Shown in pieces: positions 54,438 through 62,326 of a DNA stretch of 64,000 nt (positions within the stretch are counted from its first letter, which is position 1; each line of letters opens with the position of its first letter). The stretch is from assembly GCF_020991365.1 (NCBI RefSeq), contig NZ_JAJLRA010000022.1, positions 24,678-88,677 of the forward strand, read 5' to 3'. The notes beneath the pieces are model-generated. The model was not told the DNA's origin. It made no database searches and saw nothing but the letters and a program-made list of their open reading frames with translations. A program made the translations under genes and the position numbers. The DNA is from Streptacidiphilus sp. ASG 303 (lineage in GTDB: Bacteria > Actinomycetota > Actinomycetes > Streptomycetales > Streptomycetaceae).

Positions 54438-55676
54438 TCACCCGTTCCGTCCGACCCGACTATGGGCGGCGCGGCTCGAACCGGCCTCGACACGGGGTCG
54501 GGCGGTGCCCGCGCCCCCGGACGCCAGGTCCTCCAGGACGCGCACGGCCTCGGCCGGCGCCGGCATCCGGTGCAGCTCGGCGCGCAGCCGCCCGGCCCCC
54601 TCGGCGTACCGGGGGTCGGCGAGCAGCTCCCCGACGGCCGCCGCGATGCGCCGCGGGTCCCGCTGCGCGTCCGCGTCGGCGAGGGTGAGGCCCGCCGTGC
54701 ACGCGGCGATCCGCTCGCCGTGCTCCGCGGTCCACGGGATCTGCGGGACCACCAGCTGCGGCAGCCCCTCGGCGACGGCGGCCAGGCCGGTGCCGCTGCC
54801 CCCGTGGTGGACCACCGCGTCGCAGCTGCCGAGGACGTGGCCGAGCGGCGCCGGGTCGACCAGCCGGACCGACGGGGGGAGCGGCCCGAAGGCGTCCCGC
54901 AGCCCCGGCTCCACCGTGACCACGACCTCCACCCCGGGCAGGGCGCCCAGCGCGGTGGCGAGCCGGGTCGGCAGCTCCGATCCCTCCAGCGCCACGGTGC
55001 GCAGGCCGAGGGTGACGCAGACACGGCGGGGCGCGGTCCGCTCGGCCACCCAGGCGGGGGCGGTCCCCGACCGGTCCGCGACGAACCGGATCGGCCGCGC
55101 GGGCGCCGCCTCCGGGTGCTGCAGGCCGGGCGGGCAGGGGTCGAGCACCAGGTCGGGGCCGGGCAGCCCGCCGGGCAGCCCTCGGTCGGCGCAGATCCCC
55201 CGCAGGGCGGCGCGCACCCGGTCGAAGCCCACGGTGCTGAGCGAGTCGACCCCCCAGCGGTGGTGGACCACGGGCACGCCGACGAGGCCCCCGGCGACCA
55301 GCGACGCGTAGTCCAGCGGATCGGCCACGACGACGTCCGGACGCCAGCTCCGCGCCACCGCGAGCGAGGGGTCGAGGACGTCCAGCACCCGGGCCTGCCA
55401 CCGGCGGGCCAGCGCCGCCCAGGGCGGCTCCCGCCGCGAGCCGCCGCTGCCGTCGGCGTCCTCGGCGCCGGCGGCGCGGTCCCGCAGCCGGGTCTGGATC
55501 TCCCGCTGCTCGCTGCCGACCTCGACCAGGGGCAGCCCGGCGGCCCGCGCGGTCTCCGCCAGGTCGGGCTGCGCGGCCAGCAGCAGCTCGTGCCCCGCCT
55601 CCCGGGCGGCGGTGAGCAGGGGCAGCAGGGGGAGCAGGTGGGACGGTACCGGGGAGGCCATCACAAGCACGCGCAC
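54438..55676 (-). CDS. Family 1 glycosyltransferase (GT-A1)
   Basis: 412 residues, GT-B fold. The N-terminal acceptor domain begins [66 protein letters not shown] is the usual linker block. The C-terminal nucleotide-sugar domain has [16 protein letters not shown] and the signature [26 protein letters not shown]. It transfers a deoxyhexose from an NDP-sugar to an aglycone or growing chain. GTG 55676 has GAGAGGA eight bases upstream. The 3' end of the gene contains an operator-like inverted repeat in front of the 3-dehydratase gene. Confidence 0.93.
   Translation of the reverse strand: MRVLVMASPVPSHLLPLLPLLTAAREAGHELLLAAQPDLAETARAAGLPLVEVGSEQREIQTRLRDRAAGAEDADGSGGSRREPPWAALARRWQARVLDVLDPSLAVARSWRPDVVVADPLDYASLVAGGLVGVPVVHHRWGVDSLSTVGFDRVRAALRGICADRGLPGGLPGPDLVLDPCPPGLQHPEAAPARPIRFVADRSGTAPAWVAERTAPRRVCVTLGLRTVALEGSELPTRLATALGALPGVEVVVTVEPGLRDAFGPLPPSVRLVDPAPLGHVLGSCDAVVHHGGSGTGLAAVAEGLPQLVVPQIPWTAEHGERIAACTAGLTLADADAQRDPRRIAAAVGELLADPRYAEGAGRLRAELHRMPAPAEAVRVLEDLASGGAGTARPRVEAGSSRAAHSRVGRNG
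54475..54491. promoter_or_regulatory. Operator-like inverted repeat (site D)
   Basis: CTCGA-ACCGGCC-TCGAC, 75-91 bp upstream of the 3-dehydratase ATG and inside the end of the preceding glycosyltransferase gene. The 17-bp core is the same, on the other strand, as site A at 55785. Confidence 0.5.
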
Positions 55677-55748
55677 AGCCGTGTCCTCTCGAAAGGCGGT
55701 CGGGTCGCGGACGGGGGCGCCCCGGACTGTGGCCGCCCGCGCTGGAGT

Positions 55749-55801
55749 CCGGGTCGACCCGGCTGGGGGCCGTGCGGGGGCGGGCTCGAGGCCGGTTCGA
55801 G
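55749..55801. promoter_or_regulatory. Operator region between glycosyltransferase and yceI (site A)
   Basis: The perfect palindrome CCGGGTCGACCCGG (55749-55762) is followed by CTCGA-GGCCGGT-TCGAG (55785-55801). Both lie in the 192-bp divergent spacer. A minus-strand TCCAGCGC (55746-55739) also recurs at the other cluster promoters. Confidence 0.55.
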
Positions 55802-55868
55802 CGGCTGCGGCGACCATGCCCCGGGGTGCCTGTGCAGGACGGGCGCCGCCGACCGAGGAGGTTTCCGA

Positions 55869-56402
55869 ATGATGTCCGACACTGGTGCGACGGCCTGGCC
55901 CGAGCAGCTGACCGGCCGGTGGACGCTGGACGTGCAGCGGACCCGGGTGGCCTTCCGGCTGAAGAAGCTCGGCTTCATCAGGGTGGCCGGCACGCTGCCG
56001 GTGGCCGGGGGGACCCTGGACTGCGCCCCGGGGGGCCGGCCGGTCCGGCTGGAGGTGCGGATGGCGGCCGCCGGCTTCACCACCGGCAACCCCCAGCGCG
56101 ACCGGGCGGTCCGCGGCCGGGGCGTACTGGACGCCGAGGGCCACCCCGAGATCACCTTCACGGCGGGGAGTGCGGAGCCGGACGGCGACTCCTGGCGCGT
56201 CACCGGCGAGCTGACGGTGCGCGGGGTGAGCGCCCCCCAGGTGCTCACGGTCGAGGCGGCGGACCCGGCGCCGACCGGGGAGCCGCGCTTCCGGGCCACC
56301 GCCGTGGTGGACCGGACCGCCGTCGGGGTGACCGCGCTCCGCGGGATCGCGGGGCGGCTGGTGGAGGTCGAGATCGAGGCGGTGCTGTCCCCCGCGCCGT
56401 GA
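55869..56402 (+). CDS. YceI family (lipocalin-like) protein
   Basis: 177 residues. A cytoplasmic version of the YceI beta-barrel: LTGRWTLDVQRTRVAFRLKKLGFIRVAGTLPVAGG, EVRMAAAGFTTGNPQRDRAVRGRGVLDAEGHPEITFTAG, WRVTGELTVRGVSAPQVLTVEA and AVVDRTAVGVTALRGIAGRLVEVEIEAVL. YceI proteins bind isoprenoid or other lipophilic ligands; no signal peptide is present. GAGGAGG precedes the ATG at 55869 (second ATG at 55872). It is one of only two plus-strand genes in the cluster, divergent from a glycosyltransferase. A role in carrying or sequestering the hydrophobic product is a guess. Confidence 0.9.
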   Translation: MMSDTGATAWPEQLTGRWTLDVQRTRVAFRLKKLGFIRVAGTLPVAGGTLDCAPGGRPVRLEVRMAAAGFTTGNPQRDRAVRGRGVLDAEGHPEITFTAGSAEPDGDSWRVTGELTVRGVSAPQVLTVEAADPAPTGEPRFRATAVVDRTAVGVTALRGIAGRLVEVEIEAVLSPAP

Positions 56403-56422
56403 CCCGCCGGCCCTCCGGGCGC

Positions 56423-56471
56423 GACGGGCCGGGCACGGCGGGGACCCCCTCCCCGCCGTGCCCGGCCCGTC
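56423..56471. terminator. Bidirectional hairpin between yceI and the ABC permease gene
   Basis: Perfect 22-bp stem (from GACGGGCCGGGCACGGCGGG) with loop CCCCC; the longest stem in the window. Confidence 0.85.
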
Positions 56472-56490
56472 TGCGCCGGGTCGGCGCCGC

Positions 56491-57345
56491 TCAGCCGTCG
56501 TTGCGGCCCTTCCAGCTGAAGGTGCGCAGGCAGAGCAGCAGCCCGGCCACCACCCAGGCGGCGAGCACCAGCGCGGTGCGGCCGTGCTCCCAGCCCCCGG
56601 CCGGCTCCAGCCGCCGGTACCCCTCCGGCAGGAACACCGAGCGCATCCCCTGGCACAGCCACTTCAGCGGGAAGAACGCGCTGATCTGCTGGATCCGGGC
56701 GGGCAGCTCGGTGAACGGGACAAACACGCCCGAGACGAACTGCAGCACCATCAGCGGCAGGATGACGATCGGACCGCCGCCGTCCCCCTTGATCAGCGAG
56801 CTGTAGGCGAGGCCGGTCAGGCTGCAGGCGGTGATCCCCAGGGCGTAGATCCACAGGAAGGTCAGCCAGTGCCCCGGGTCGTGGGAGAGCCGCAGGCCGA
56901 AGAAGGCCGCGCCGAGGGCGATCAGCACCGCGGCCTGGCACAGGCTGGAGACCAGCACCATCACGACCTTGCCCGCGAAGTAGGCCACCGGCGGCATGGG
57001 GGTCGCCCGCAGCCGCTTGAGCGCGCCGTTGCGCCGCTCGGTGGCGACCTGCAGCGCCAGCGTCTGGAAGCTCGACGTCATGATGCCGGTCGCCAGCATG
57101 CCGGTGGCGTAGACCTGCGAGGCCTTCAGGCCGGAGGCGCCCACCGAGCCGCTGAAGATCGTGCTGAACAGCACCAGCAGCACCACGGGCAGCGAGAAGG
57201 TCAGGATCACCTGCCCCTTCTCCCGGAAGAACTGCCGGATCTCCAGGCGGCCGCGGGCGCCGGCGATCCGGAGCCAGGGCACGTCCGCGGGCTGCGGCCC
57301 GGGTTCGGCGGAGGACCGGTGCTGCACAGGGACGGTCGTGGTCAT
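56491..57345 (-). CDS. ABC-2 type transporter permease (DrrB-like)
   Basis: 284 residues with six predicted membrane helices: VILTFSLPVVLLVLFSTIFS, a helix around GMLATGIMTSSFQTLALQVA, VVMVLVSSLCQAAVLIALGAAFFGL, WLTFLWIYALGITACSLTGLAYSSL, GPIVILPLMVLQFVSGVFVPF and ALVLAAWVVAGLLLCLRTFSW. The segment ERRNGALKRLRATPMPP is the conserved cytoplasmic loop of ABC-2 permeases. Forms the export channel with the ATPase encoded just upstream; the ATG at 57345 overlaps that stop by 4 bp. Likely exports the glycosylated product and gives self-resistance. Confidence 0.93.
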   Translation of the reverse strand: MTTTVPVQHRSSAEPGPQPADVPWLRIAGARGRLEIRQFFREKGQVILTFSLPVVLLVLFSTIFSGSVGASGLKASQVYATGMLATGIMTSSFQTLALQVATERRNGALKRLRATPMPPVAYFAGKVVMVLVSSLCQAAVLIALGAAFFGLRLSHDPGHWLTFLWIYALGITACSLTGLAYSSLIKGDGGGPIVILPLMVLQFVSGVFVPFTELPARIQQISAFFPLKWLCQGMRSVFLPEGYRRLEPAGGWEHGRTALVLAAWVVAGLLLCLRTFSWKGRNDG

Positions 57346-58187
57346 ACGGCTTCTCCGATCATGCTCAGGTAGACGTCCTCCAGCGAGGGCCGGGTGACGG
57401 TCAGCTCGGGGATCTCGCCCTCGAAGGAGGACGCGAGCTCGGTCAGCGCCCGGGTCGGCTCCGGCGTGCGCAGCCGCTGCGGGCCGTTGGGGCCGACCCA
57501 GCGGATCTCGGCCGGCGCCAGGTGCCGGCCGCCCAGCCGCTCGGGGGTGCTCACCTCCACCACCCGGCCCGCGCTGATCACGCCGACCCGGTCGGCCAGC
57601 GCCTCCGCCTCGTCGAGGTAGTGGGTGGTGAGCAGGATCGTGGTCCCCTCGGCCCGGAGCCCCGCGATCAGCTCCCAGAACCGGCGCCGCACCTCGGGGT
57701 CGAAGCCGGTGGTGGGCTCGTCCAGGAAGAGCAGCTCCGGACGGCCGATGATGCCGAGGGCCACGTCGAGGCGCCGCCGCTGCCCGCCGGAGAGCTGCGC
57801 GGCGCGCATGTGCTGCTTGGCGGTCAGGCCGACGGCCTCGACGACCTCCTCCGGGTCCCTGGCGTCCGGGTAGTAGAGGGCGAAGTGGTGCACGATGTCG
57901 CGGACCGTCAGCTCGGGCAGGTCCTTGGACTCCTGGAGCACCACCCCGATCCGGGCCCGCCAGCGCGAACCGGCGCGGCCCGGGTCCTCGCCCAGCACCG
58001 CCGCCTCGCCCGCGTCCCGGTCGCGGAAGCCCTCCAGGATCTCGGTGGTGGTGGTCTTGCCCGCACCGTTCGGCCCGAGCAGGGCGAAGATCTCGCCCCG
58101 TTCCACGTCCAGGTCGACCGACGCCACCGCGACGGTGCCGCCGTACTGCTTCCTCAGTCCGCGTACACGGATTGCAGGATCCGCCAT
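57342..58187 (-). CDS. ABC transporter ATP-binding protein (DrrA-like)
   Basis: 281 residues. Walker A LLGPNGAGKTTTTE, Q loop VVLQESKDLPEL, signature LSGGQRRRLDVALG, Walker B LLFLDEPTTGFDPEV and H loop ILLTTHYLDEAEALADRV are all intact. A C-terminal extension of about 65 residues contains RPSLEDVYLSMIGEAV, typical of DrrA-type drug exporters. AAGGAGAG precedes the ATG at 58187. Two-gene unit with the permease, with a 137-bp upstream spacer that may hold its promoter. Confidence 0.95.
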   Translation of the reverse strand: MADPAIRVRGLRKQYGGTVAVASVDLDVERGEIFALLGPNGAGKTTTTEILEGFRDRDAGEAAVLGEDPGRAGSRWRARIGVVLQESKDLPELTVRDIVHHFALYYPDARDPEEVVEAVGLTAKQHMRAAQLSGGQRRRLDVALGIIGRPELLFLDEPTTGFDPEVRRRFWELIAGLRAEGTTILLTTHYLDEAEALADRVGVISAGRVVEVSTPERLGGRHLAPAEIRWVGPNGPQRLRTPEPTRALTELASSFEGEIPELTVTRPSLEDVYLSMIGEAV

Positions 58188-58324
58188 CTTCTCTCCTTCG
58201 CCGGCTCGGTGCAGGTGCCGCGCGGCAGGGGCCGGTACGGCAGTCCGCGACAGGTCGCCACCAGCGTGACGCGGCGCGCTGGAGCCGTACTCGACCCGCG
58301 GCCCGCGGCGGCCGGCGGTCCCGG
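58188..58324 (-). promoter_or_regulatory. Probable promoter region of the ABC transporter operon
   Basis: Contains minus-strand TACGGC (58289-58284), a weak -10, followed by TCCAGCGC, plus a CTCGA half site (58290-58294) and TCGACCCG. These elements recur at the other two divergent cluster promoters. Confidence 0.35.
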
Positions 58325-59563
58325 TCAGCCGTCCGCGAGCAGCGGGACCAGCGACGCCGGCGCGGGCATCCCCGCGATCTCCCGGCCGATCCGGGCCGCC
58401 CCGTCCGCCGGGCCGGGGTCGTCCAGCAGGGCGGCCACGGCGCCGCGGAGCAGCGCCGGGTCCTGCTGCCCCGCGGCGTCCAGGACCAGCCCGGCGCCCT
58501 GCCCCTCGACACTCCTGGCCAGCTCGGCGAGGACCGGCGCCTGGGGCAGCACCAGCTGCGGCAGGCCCGCGGCGAGCGCGGTCAGCGAGGTCCCCGACCC
58601 GCCGTGGTGGACGACCGCCCGGCAGGCCGGGAAGAGCATCCGGAACGGCAGCGACTCCACCACCCTGGTCTCCGGCGGCAGCGCGCCCAGCGCCTCCCGC
58701 TGGGCCCGGGTCACCGCCAGCACCGGTTCGGCGCCCAGCCCCGCCACCGCCTCCAGGACCCCGCGGAACAGGCCGGAGATCGCCCCGGCGCCGTACTTGC
58801 TGCCCGCCGCGCCGCCGGTCACGCACACCCGCGGGCGCTCCGCCGGCCGCGTCAGCCACTCCGGGGACACCCCGGGGCCGTTGTAGGGGACGAAGCGCAT
58901 CGGGGTGCGCTCCCCCCGGAAGGGGAGCCGCAGGCCGGGCGGGCAGGGGTCGATCCAGTACCGGGGGTCGGGGCGCGGCGCCGTGCCGAAGCGCTCGAAG
59001 AGCCGCAGGTAGTCCGGGTGCGGGTCGCCGGCCAGGTCGCCGCACTCGATGCGCATGACCGCCGGGGAGCCCGCGACGTGGGCGGCCGCGGGGACGCCCA
59101 GCACGGCGGCGGCGACCGGGCCGGCCAGGCAGAGCGAGTCGTGGACGACCACGTCCGGGCGCCACCACCGGCCGAAGGCCACCAGGTCGTCCACCATGGC
59201 CTCGGCGACGGCGATCTGCTTGTCCCTCAGCGCCGAGACGACCTCGCGCTGCTCCTCGTCGAGCAGCTCCGGGTGCGCGGACCAGCCGGCGGGCCACTCG
59301 CCCGGACTGCGCCAGGCGGCCAGCCGGGGCTGGGAGGCCATCCGGGAGACGGCGACCTCGCGGCCGACGGGCACCGCGGTCAGGCCCGCCCGGGCCACCG
59401 ACTCGCCGCACGGGGGCGGTGCGGCCACCCGGACGTCGTACCCGGCGCCCTGGCACGCCCAGGCGAGCGGGACCATCGGGTAGAGGTGCGAGGGCGCCGA
59501 CCAGGTGGCGAAGAGGACGCGGGGCGGGGTGTCCCGCCGTGCGGGGGCGGTGGGCGGTGTCAT
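58325..59563 (-). CDS. Family 1 glycosyltransferase (GT-A2)
   Basis: 412 residues, GT-B fold. The N-terminal domain contains RVLFATWSAPSHLYPMVPLAWACQGAGYDVRVAAPP, then WWRPDVVVHDSLCLAGPVAAAVLGVPAAAHV. The donor domain contains PMRFVPYNGPGVSPEWLT, RPRVCVTGGAAGSKYG and [29 protein letters not shown]. It is of the antibiotic GT type used for deoxysugar transfer to polyketides. AGGTCCTGATG-type sequence precedes the ATG at 59563. Which sugar and acceptor it uses is unknown. Confidence 0.93.
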   Translation of the reverse strand: MTPPTAPARRDTPPRVLFATWSAPSHLYPMVPLAWACQGAGYDVRVAAPPPCGESVARAGLTAVPVGREVAVSRMASQPRLAAWRSPGEWPAGWSAHPELLDEEQREVVSALRDKQIAVAEAMVDDLVAFGRWWRPDVVVHDSLCLAGPVAAAVLGVPAAAHVAGSPAVMRIECGDLAGDPHPDYLRLFERFGTAPRPDPRYWIDPCPPGLRLPFRGERTPMRFVPYNGPGVSPEWLTRPAERPRVCVTGGAAGSKYGAGAISGLFRGVLEAVAGLGAEPVLAVTRAQREALGALPPETRVVESLPFRMLFPACRAVVHHGGSGTSLTALAAGLPQLVLPQAPVLAELARSVEGQGAGLVLDAAGQQDPALLRGAVAALLDDPGPADGAARIGREIAGMPAPASLVPLLADG

Positions 59564-59591
59564 CAGGACCTCCGTGCCTGGTGGGGTGGCG

Positions 59592-59621
59592 GCCCGGGCC
59601 GCGCCGGAGCGCGGCCCGGGC
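59592..59621 (-). terminator. Hairpin between epimerase gene and glycosyltransferase gene
   Basis: Perfect 12-bp stem GCCCGGGCCGCG with loop CCGGAG, in the 144-bp spacer between two same-strand genes. It could end or attenuate the upstream transcript. Confidence 0.5.
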
Positions 59622-59707
59622 GCTGCGGGTCGTCGTGGCCGCCGGTCGGGCCGCTGCGGTCGGACCGGGGCGTCGTGGCGCTGCGGCGGCGCGCCCGCCG
59701 CGGCCGT

Positions 59708-60703
59708 TCAGCCGGCGGTGGCCAGCAGGTCCCGCAGCGACTGCTCCATCGGGCGGCGCGGACTCCAGCCGAGCAGGCGGCGGGCGCGGGAGATGTCCAC
59801 CTGCTGCCACTCGACGTCGCCGCGCTGTCCCCCGCCGGTCTGCTCCTCGACCACCCGGGCGTCCAGGCCGCCGAGCTCGATCAGCCGCTCCACCAGCCGC
59901 CGGACGTCCAGGGCCGTCCCGCCGCCGATGTTGACCAGCCGGACGTCGGGCCCGGAGCCGTCGAGCTCCGCGCGCGCCGCGGCGACCACGGCGTCCGCGA
60001 CGTCCCGGACGTCCACGAAGTCCCGGTGGGCCCGCAGCGGGGACAGCCGCAGGACCGGGGCGGGCAGCCCGGCCGCGCGGGCCCGGGAGACCGCCGCCAG
60101 ATGGCAGGCGATCATGCCGAGCAGGCTGCCGCGGGGCGCGTCGGGGCCGTAGACGTTGACGACGCGCAGCACCACGGCGTCCACCAGCCCGTCGCGGGCC
60201 GCGCCCAGCACGGCCTGGGAGCCGAGCAGCTTGGAGCGCCCGTAGGGGTTGACCGGGTCCGGCACGAGGTCCTCGGTGATGCCGACGCGGGGGGCGACCC
60301 GTCCGTACTCGTGCACCGAGCCGAGGTGGACCAGGCGGGGGCGGCGCCCCGAGGCGGCCACCGCGTCGACCAGCCGCCGGGTCAGCTCGACGTTGCCCGC
60401 GCGCAGCTGCTCCTCGGTCACGCCCCAGACCGCGCCGGCGGCGTTCACCACCACCTCGGCGCGTTCGTCCGCGAGCAGGCGCGCCAGCCGCCCGGGGCCC
60501 GCCTCGGCCAGGTCGAGCAGGACCGGCCGGAAGGCGTCCCCGGAGGGCGGGGCGTTCCTGGCCACCCCCACGACCCGGGCCCCCGCGGCTGCGAAGGCCC
60601 GGCACACATGGCGGCCGACGAAGCCGGTGGCGCCCAGGACCACGACCGGCAGGCCGGCCGGCACCGCCGGCTGCCCGGCGTCCAACGGGTCGTTCTGCGA
60701 CAC
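59708..60703 (-). CDS. NAD(P)-dependent sugar epimerase/4-ketoreductase
   Basis: 331 residues, extended SDR. The Rossmann motif is VLGATGFVGRHVC (about 20-32); NAAGAVWGV, HLGSVHEYGRV, NPYGRSKLLGSQAVL (the YxxxK is Tyr-Gly-Arg-Ser-Lys) and LRVVNVYGPDAPRGSLLG follow. By context it is a dTDP-4-keto-deoxyhexose 4-ketoreductase or epimerase. GTG 60703 follows GGAGG; an ATG is not available nearby. Divergent from the 3,5-epimerase gene across an operator-like region. Confidence 0.88.
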   Translation of the reverse strand: MSQNDPLDAGQPAVPAGLPVVVLGATGFVGRHVCRAFAAAGARVVGVARNAPPSGDAFRPVLLDLAEAGPGRLARLLADERAEVVVNAAGAVWGVTEEQLRAGNVELTRRLVDAVAASGRRPRLVHLGSVHEYGRVAPRVGITEDLVPDPVNPYGRSKLLGSQAVLGAARDGLVDAVVLRVVNVYGPDAPRGSLLGMIACHLAAVSRARAAGLPAPVLRLSPLRAHRDFVDVRDVADAVVAAARAELDGSGPDVRLVNIGGGTALDVRRLVERLIELGGLDARVVEEQTGGGQRGDVEWQQVDISRARRLLGWSPRRPMEQSLRDLLATAG

Positions 60704-60764
60704 CTTCCGCACCTCCAGTTTCGCCGCGATCGGCTCGGGCCAGTCGGCATGGTGGCCGGGCGCA

Positions 60765-60832
60765 CTCGAGGGCCGGTCGACCCGGACCGCCGCCGGGGGC
60801 GCGAGCGGCCCTCGAGCGCGGCGTCCTACAGT
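60765..60832. promoter_or_regulatory. Operator/promoter region between epimerase genes (site C)
   Basis: CTCGA-GGGCCGG-TCGAC (60765-60781) matches sites A and D. A 10-bp inverted repeat CTCGAGGGCC/GGCCCTCGAG pairs 60765-60774 with 60807-60816. TACAGT (60827-60832) is a good -10 for the 3,5-epimerase gene, nine bases before its ATG. Confidence 0.6.
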
Positions 60833-60841
60833 CCAGCGCTC

Positions 60842-61456
60842 ATGGGGATCGCAGAGATGGCCGTGCCCGACGCGTACCGCGTCACGCCGCAGCTGCTGGC
60901 CGACGTCCGGGGCAGCTTCCACGAGTCGTACAAGTACGACGACCTCGCCCGGGAGACCGGGCACGTCTTCCGGCCTCTCCAGGTGAACTACTCGGTCTCG
61001 GCGCGCAACACGCTGCGGGGCGTCCACGGGGTGCTGCTCCCGCCCGGCCAGGCCAAGTTCGTCACCTGCGTGCGGGGGGCGCTGCTGGACGTCGTGGTCG
61101 ACCTGCGGCTGGGCTCGCCGGCCTTCGGCGTCCACGACACCACGCTGCTGGACGCCCGCGAGGGCACCGCCGTCTACGTGGCCGAGGGGCTGGCGCACGG
61201 CTTCGTGGCGCTGACCGACGACGCCTGCATCAGCTACCTGTGCTCCACCCAGTTCGTGCCGGGCACCCAGTTCGAGATCCAGCCCTTCGACCCCGAACTC
61301 GCCCTCCCCTGGCACCTGGGGCTCACCGGCGACGCCCTGCTGTCGGCCAAGGACGAGCAGGCCCCCTCGCTCGCCGAGGCCGCGGACCGCGGCCTGCTGG
61401 CCGACTACCGCGCCTGCCTCGCCCTGTACCGCCGGCAGCGCCGCGAGGCCGCCTGA
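60842..61456 (+). CDS. dTDP-4-keto-6-deoxyhexose 3,5-epimerase (RmlC-like)
   Basis: 204 residues, cupin fold. The N terminus MGIAEMAVPDAYRVTPQLLADVRGSF aligns with RmlC, which supports ATG 60842 over 60857. Catalytic residues His62 (LRGVHGVLLPPGQAK), Lys72 and Tyr132 (CISYLCSTQF) are present in positions remembered from the M. tuberculosis enzyme; the neighbouring Tyr138 is Phe138 here. EGLAHGFVAL is intact. It inverts C3 and/or C5 to give L-sugars such as L-rhodinose. Probably transcribed as a nearly leaderless mRNA. Convergent with the next gene. Confidence 0.92.
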   Translation: MGIAEMAVPDAYRVTPQLLADVRGSFHESYKYDDLARETGHVFRPLQVNYSVSARNTLRGVHGVLLPPGQAKFVTCVRGALLDVVVDLRLGSPAFGVHDTTLLDAREGTAVYVAEGLAHGFVALTDDACISYLCSTQFVPGTQFEIQPFDPELALPWHLGLTGDALLSAKDEQAPSLAEAADRGLLADYRACLALYRRQRREAA

Positions 61457-61476
61457 CGGGCGGCCGCCGACGACGG

Positions 61477-61521
61477 CAGCAGCAGGGGCCGCACCCCGCC
61501 CGGGTGCGGCCCCTGCTGCTG
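61477..61521. terminator. Bidirectional hairpin between 3,5-epimerase and reductase genes
   Basis: Perfect 20-bp stem (from CAGCAGCAGGGGCCGCACCC) with loop CGCCC. Confidence 0.85.
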
Positions 61522-61527
61522 TCCCGC

Positions 61528-62292
61528 TCAGCCCGCCGGCGCCCCCGCGGCGCGGGACTCCCGGGCCGTGAAGTCGTCGAGCACGCCCCGGTAGTAGTCC
61601 GGGCCGAAGCCCAGTCCGGCGACCTCGGGGACCAGCGCCAGCAGCTTCTCGGTGGAGATGACGTGCTGCGCCCCGGAGGGGGTGTACTCGCGCCGGGCGC
61701 GCACCCGCAGACCGCGCTCCAGGTGGTCCACGACCGTCTCGACCGGGACGGCTGCCCCGGACGCCACGTTGACCACCTCGCTGCGAAGGCCCTGGCCGAG
61801 CAGCCGGTCGATCACCGCGACCGCGTCGGCCACGCCGATCAGGTCCCGGGCGGCACCCCGGTGGATGCGGACCACGCCCTCGCGGAGCTGCCGCACCAGT
61901 GAGGGCAGCAGCTGGTGGGCCGGCTGCCCCGGCCCGACCAGGTGCCCGAGCCGGAGCACCAGGTGGTCGGCCCCGGAGTCCCGCAGCTGCCGCTCCAGCG
62001 CCAGCTTGTGGCGGCCGTACGGCGTGCAGGGCGAGACCGGCGCGTCCTCCCGGCCGGGCCCGGTGCACCGCCCGTACATCCCGGTGGAGGCGGTGGAGAA
62101 GAAGACCAGCCGCCGGCCCTCGGCGCGGCAGCGCTCCGCGGTCCGGCGCAGCAGCTCGGCCTCCCGGGCGAAGTCGGCGTCGGAGGTCCCGCCGGCCCAG
62201 GACACGCCGGCCGCGAGGACCACCGCGTCCTCGTGGCGCGCGGAGATCGGCCGCAGGCTGCGGGCGAGGAAGCCGTTTCCCACAATGTGCAT
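61528..62292 (-). CDS. NAD-dependent epimerase/dehydratase family protein (sugar reductase)
   Basis: 254 residues. An atypical extended SDR starting MHIVGNGFLARSLRPI, where GNGFLA replaces the GxxGxxG. Later blocks: RRLVFFSTASTGMYG, CTPYGRHKLALERQL with the YxxxK pair, LVLRLGHLVGPGQPAHQLLP and DLIGVADAVAVIDRLL. The short size and position in a deoxysugar cluster suggest an NDP-4-ketohexose 4-ketoreductase of the LanZ3/UrdZ3 kind, but this is tentative. It lies 34 bp downstream of a glycosyltransferase gene; the Shine-Dalgarno sequence is weak. Confidence 0.85.
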   Translation of the reverse strand: MHIVGNGFLARSLRPISARHEDAVVLAAGVSWAGGTSDADFAREAELLRRTAERCRAEGRRLVFFSTASTGMYGRCTGPGREDAPVSPCTPYGRHKLALERQLRDSGADHLVLRLGHLVGPGQPAHQLLPSLVRQLREGVVRIHRGAARDLIGVADAVAVIDRLLGQGLRSEVVNVASGAAVPVETVVDHLERGLRVRARREYTPSGAQHVISTEKLLALVPEVAGLGFGPDYYRGVLDDFTARESRAAGAPAG

Positions 62293-62326
62293 CTGATGGA
62301 TTCCCGGTCTCGTGAGCAGTCGCGGA

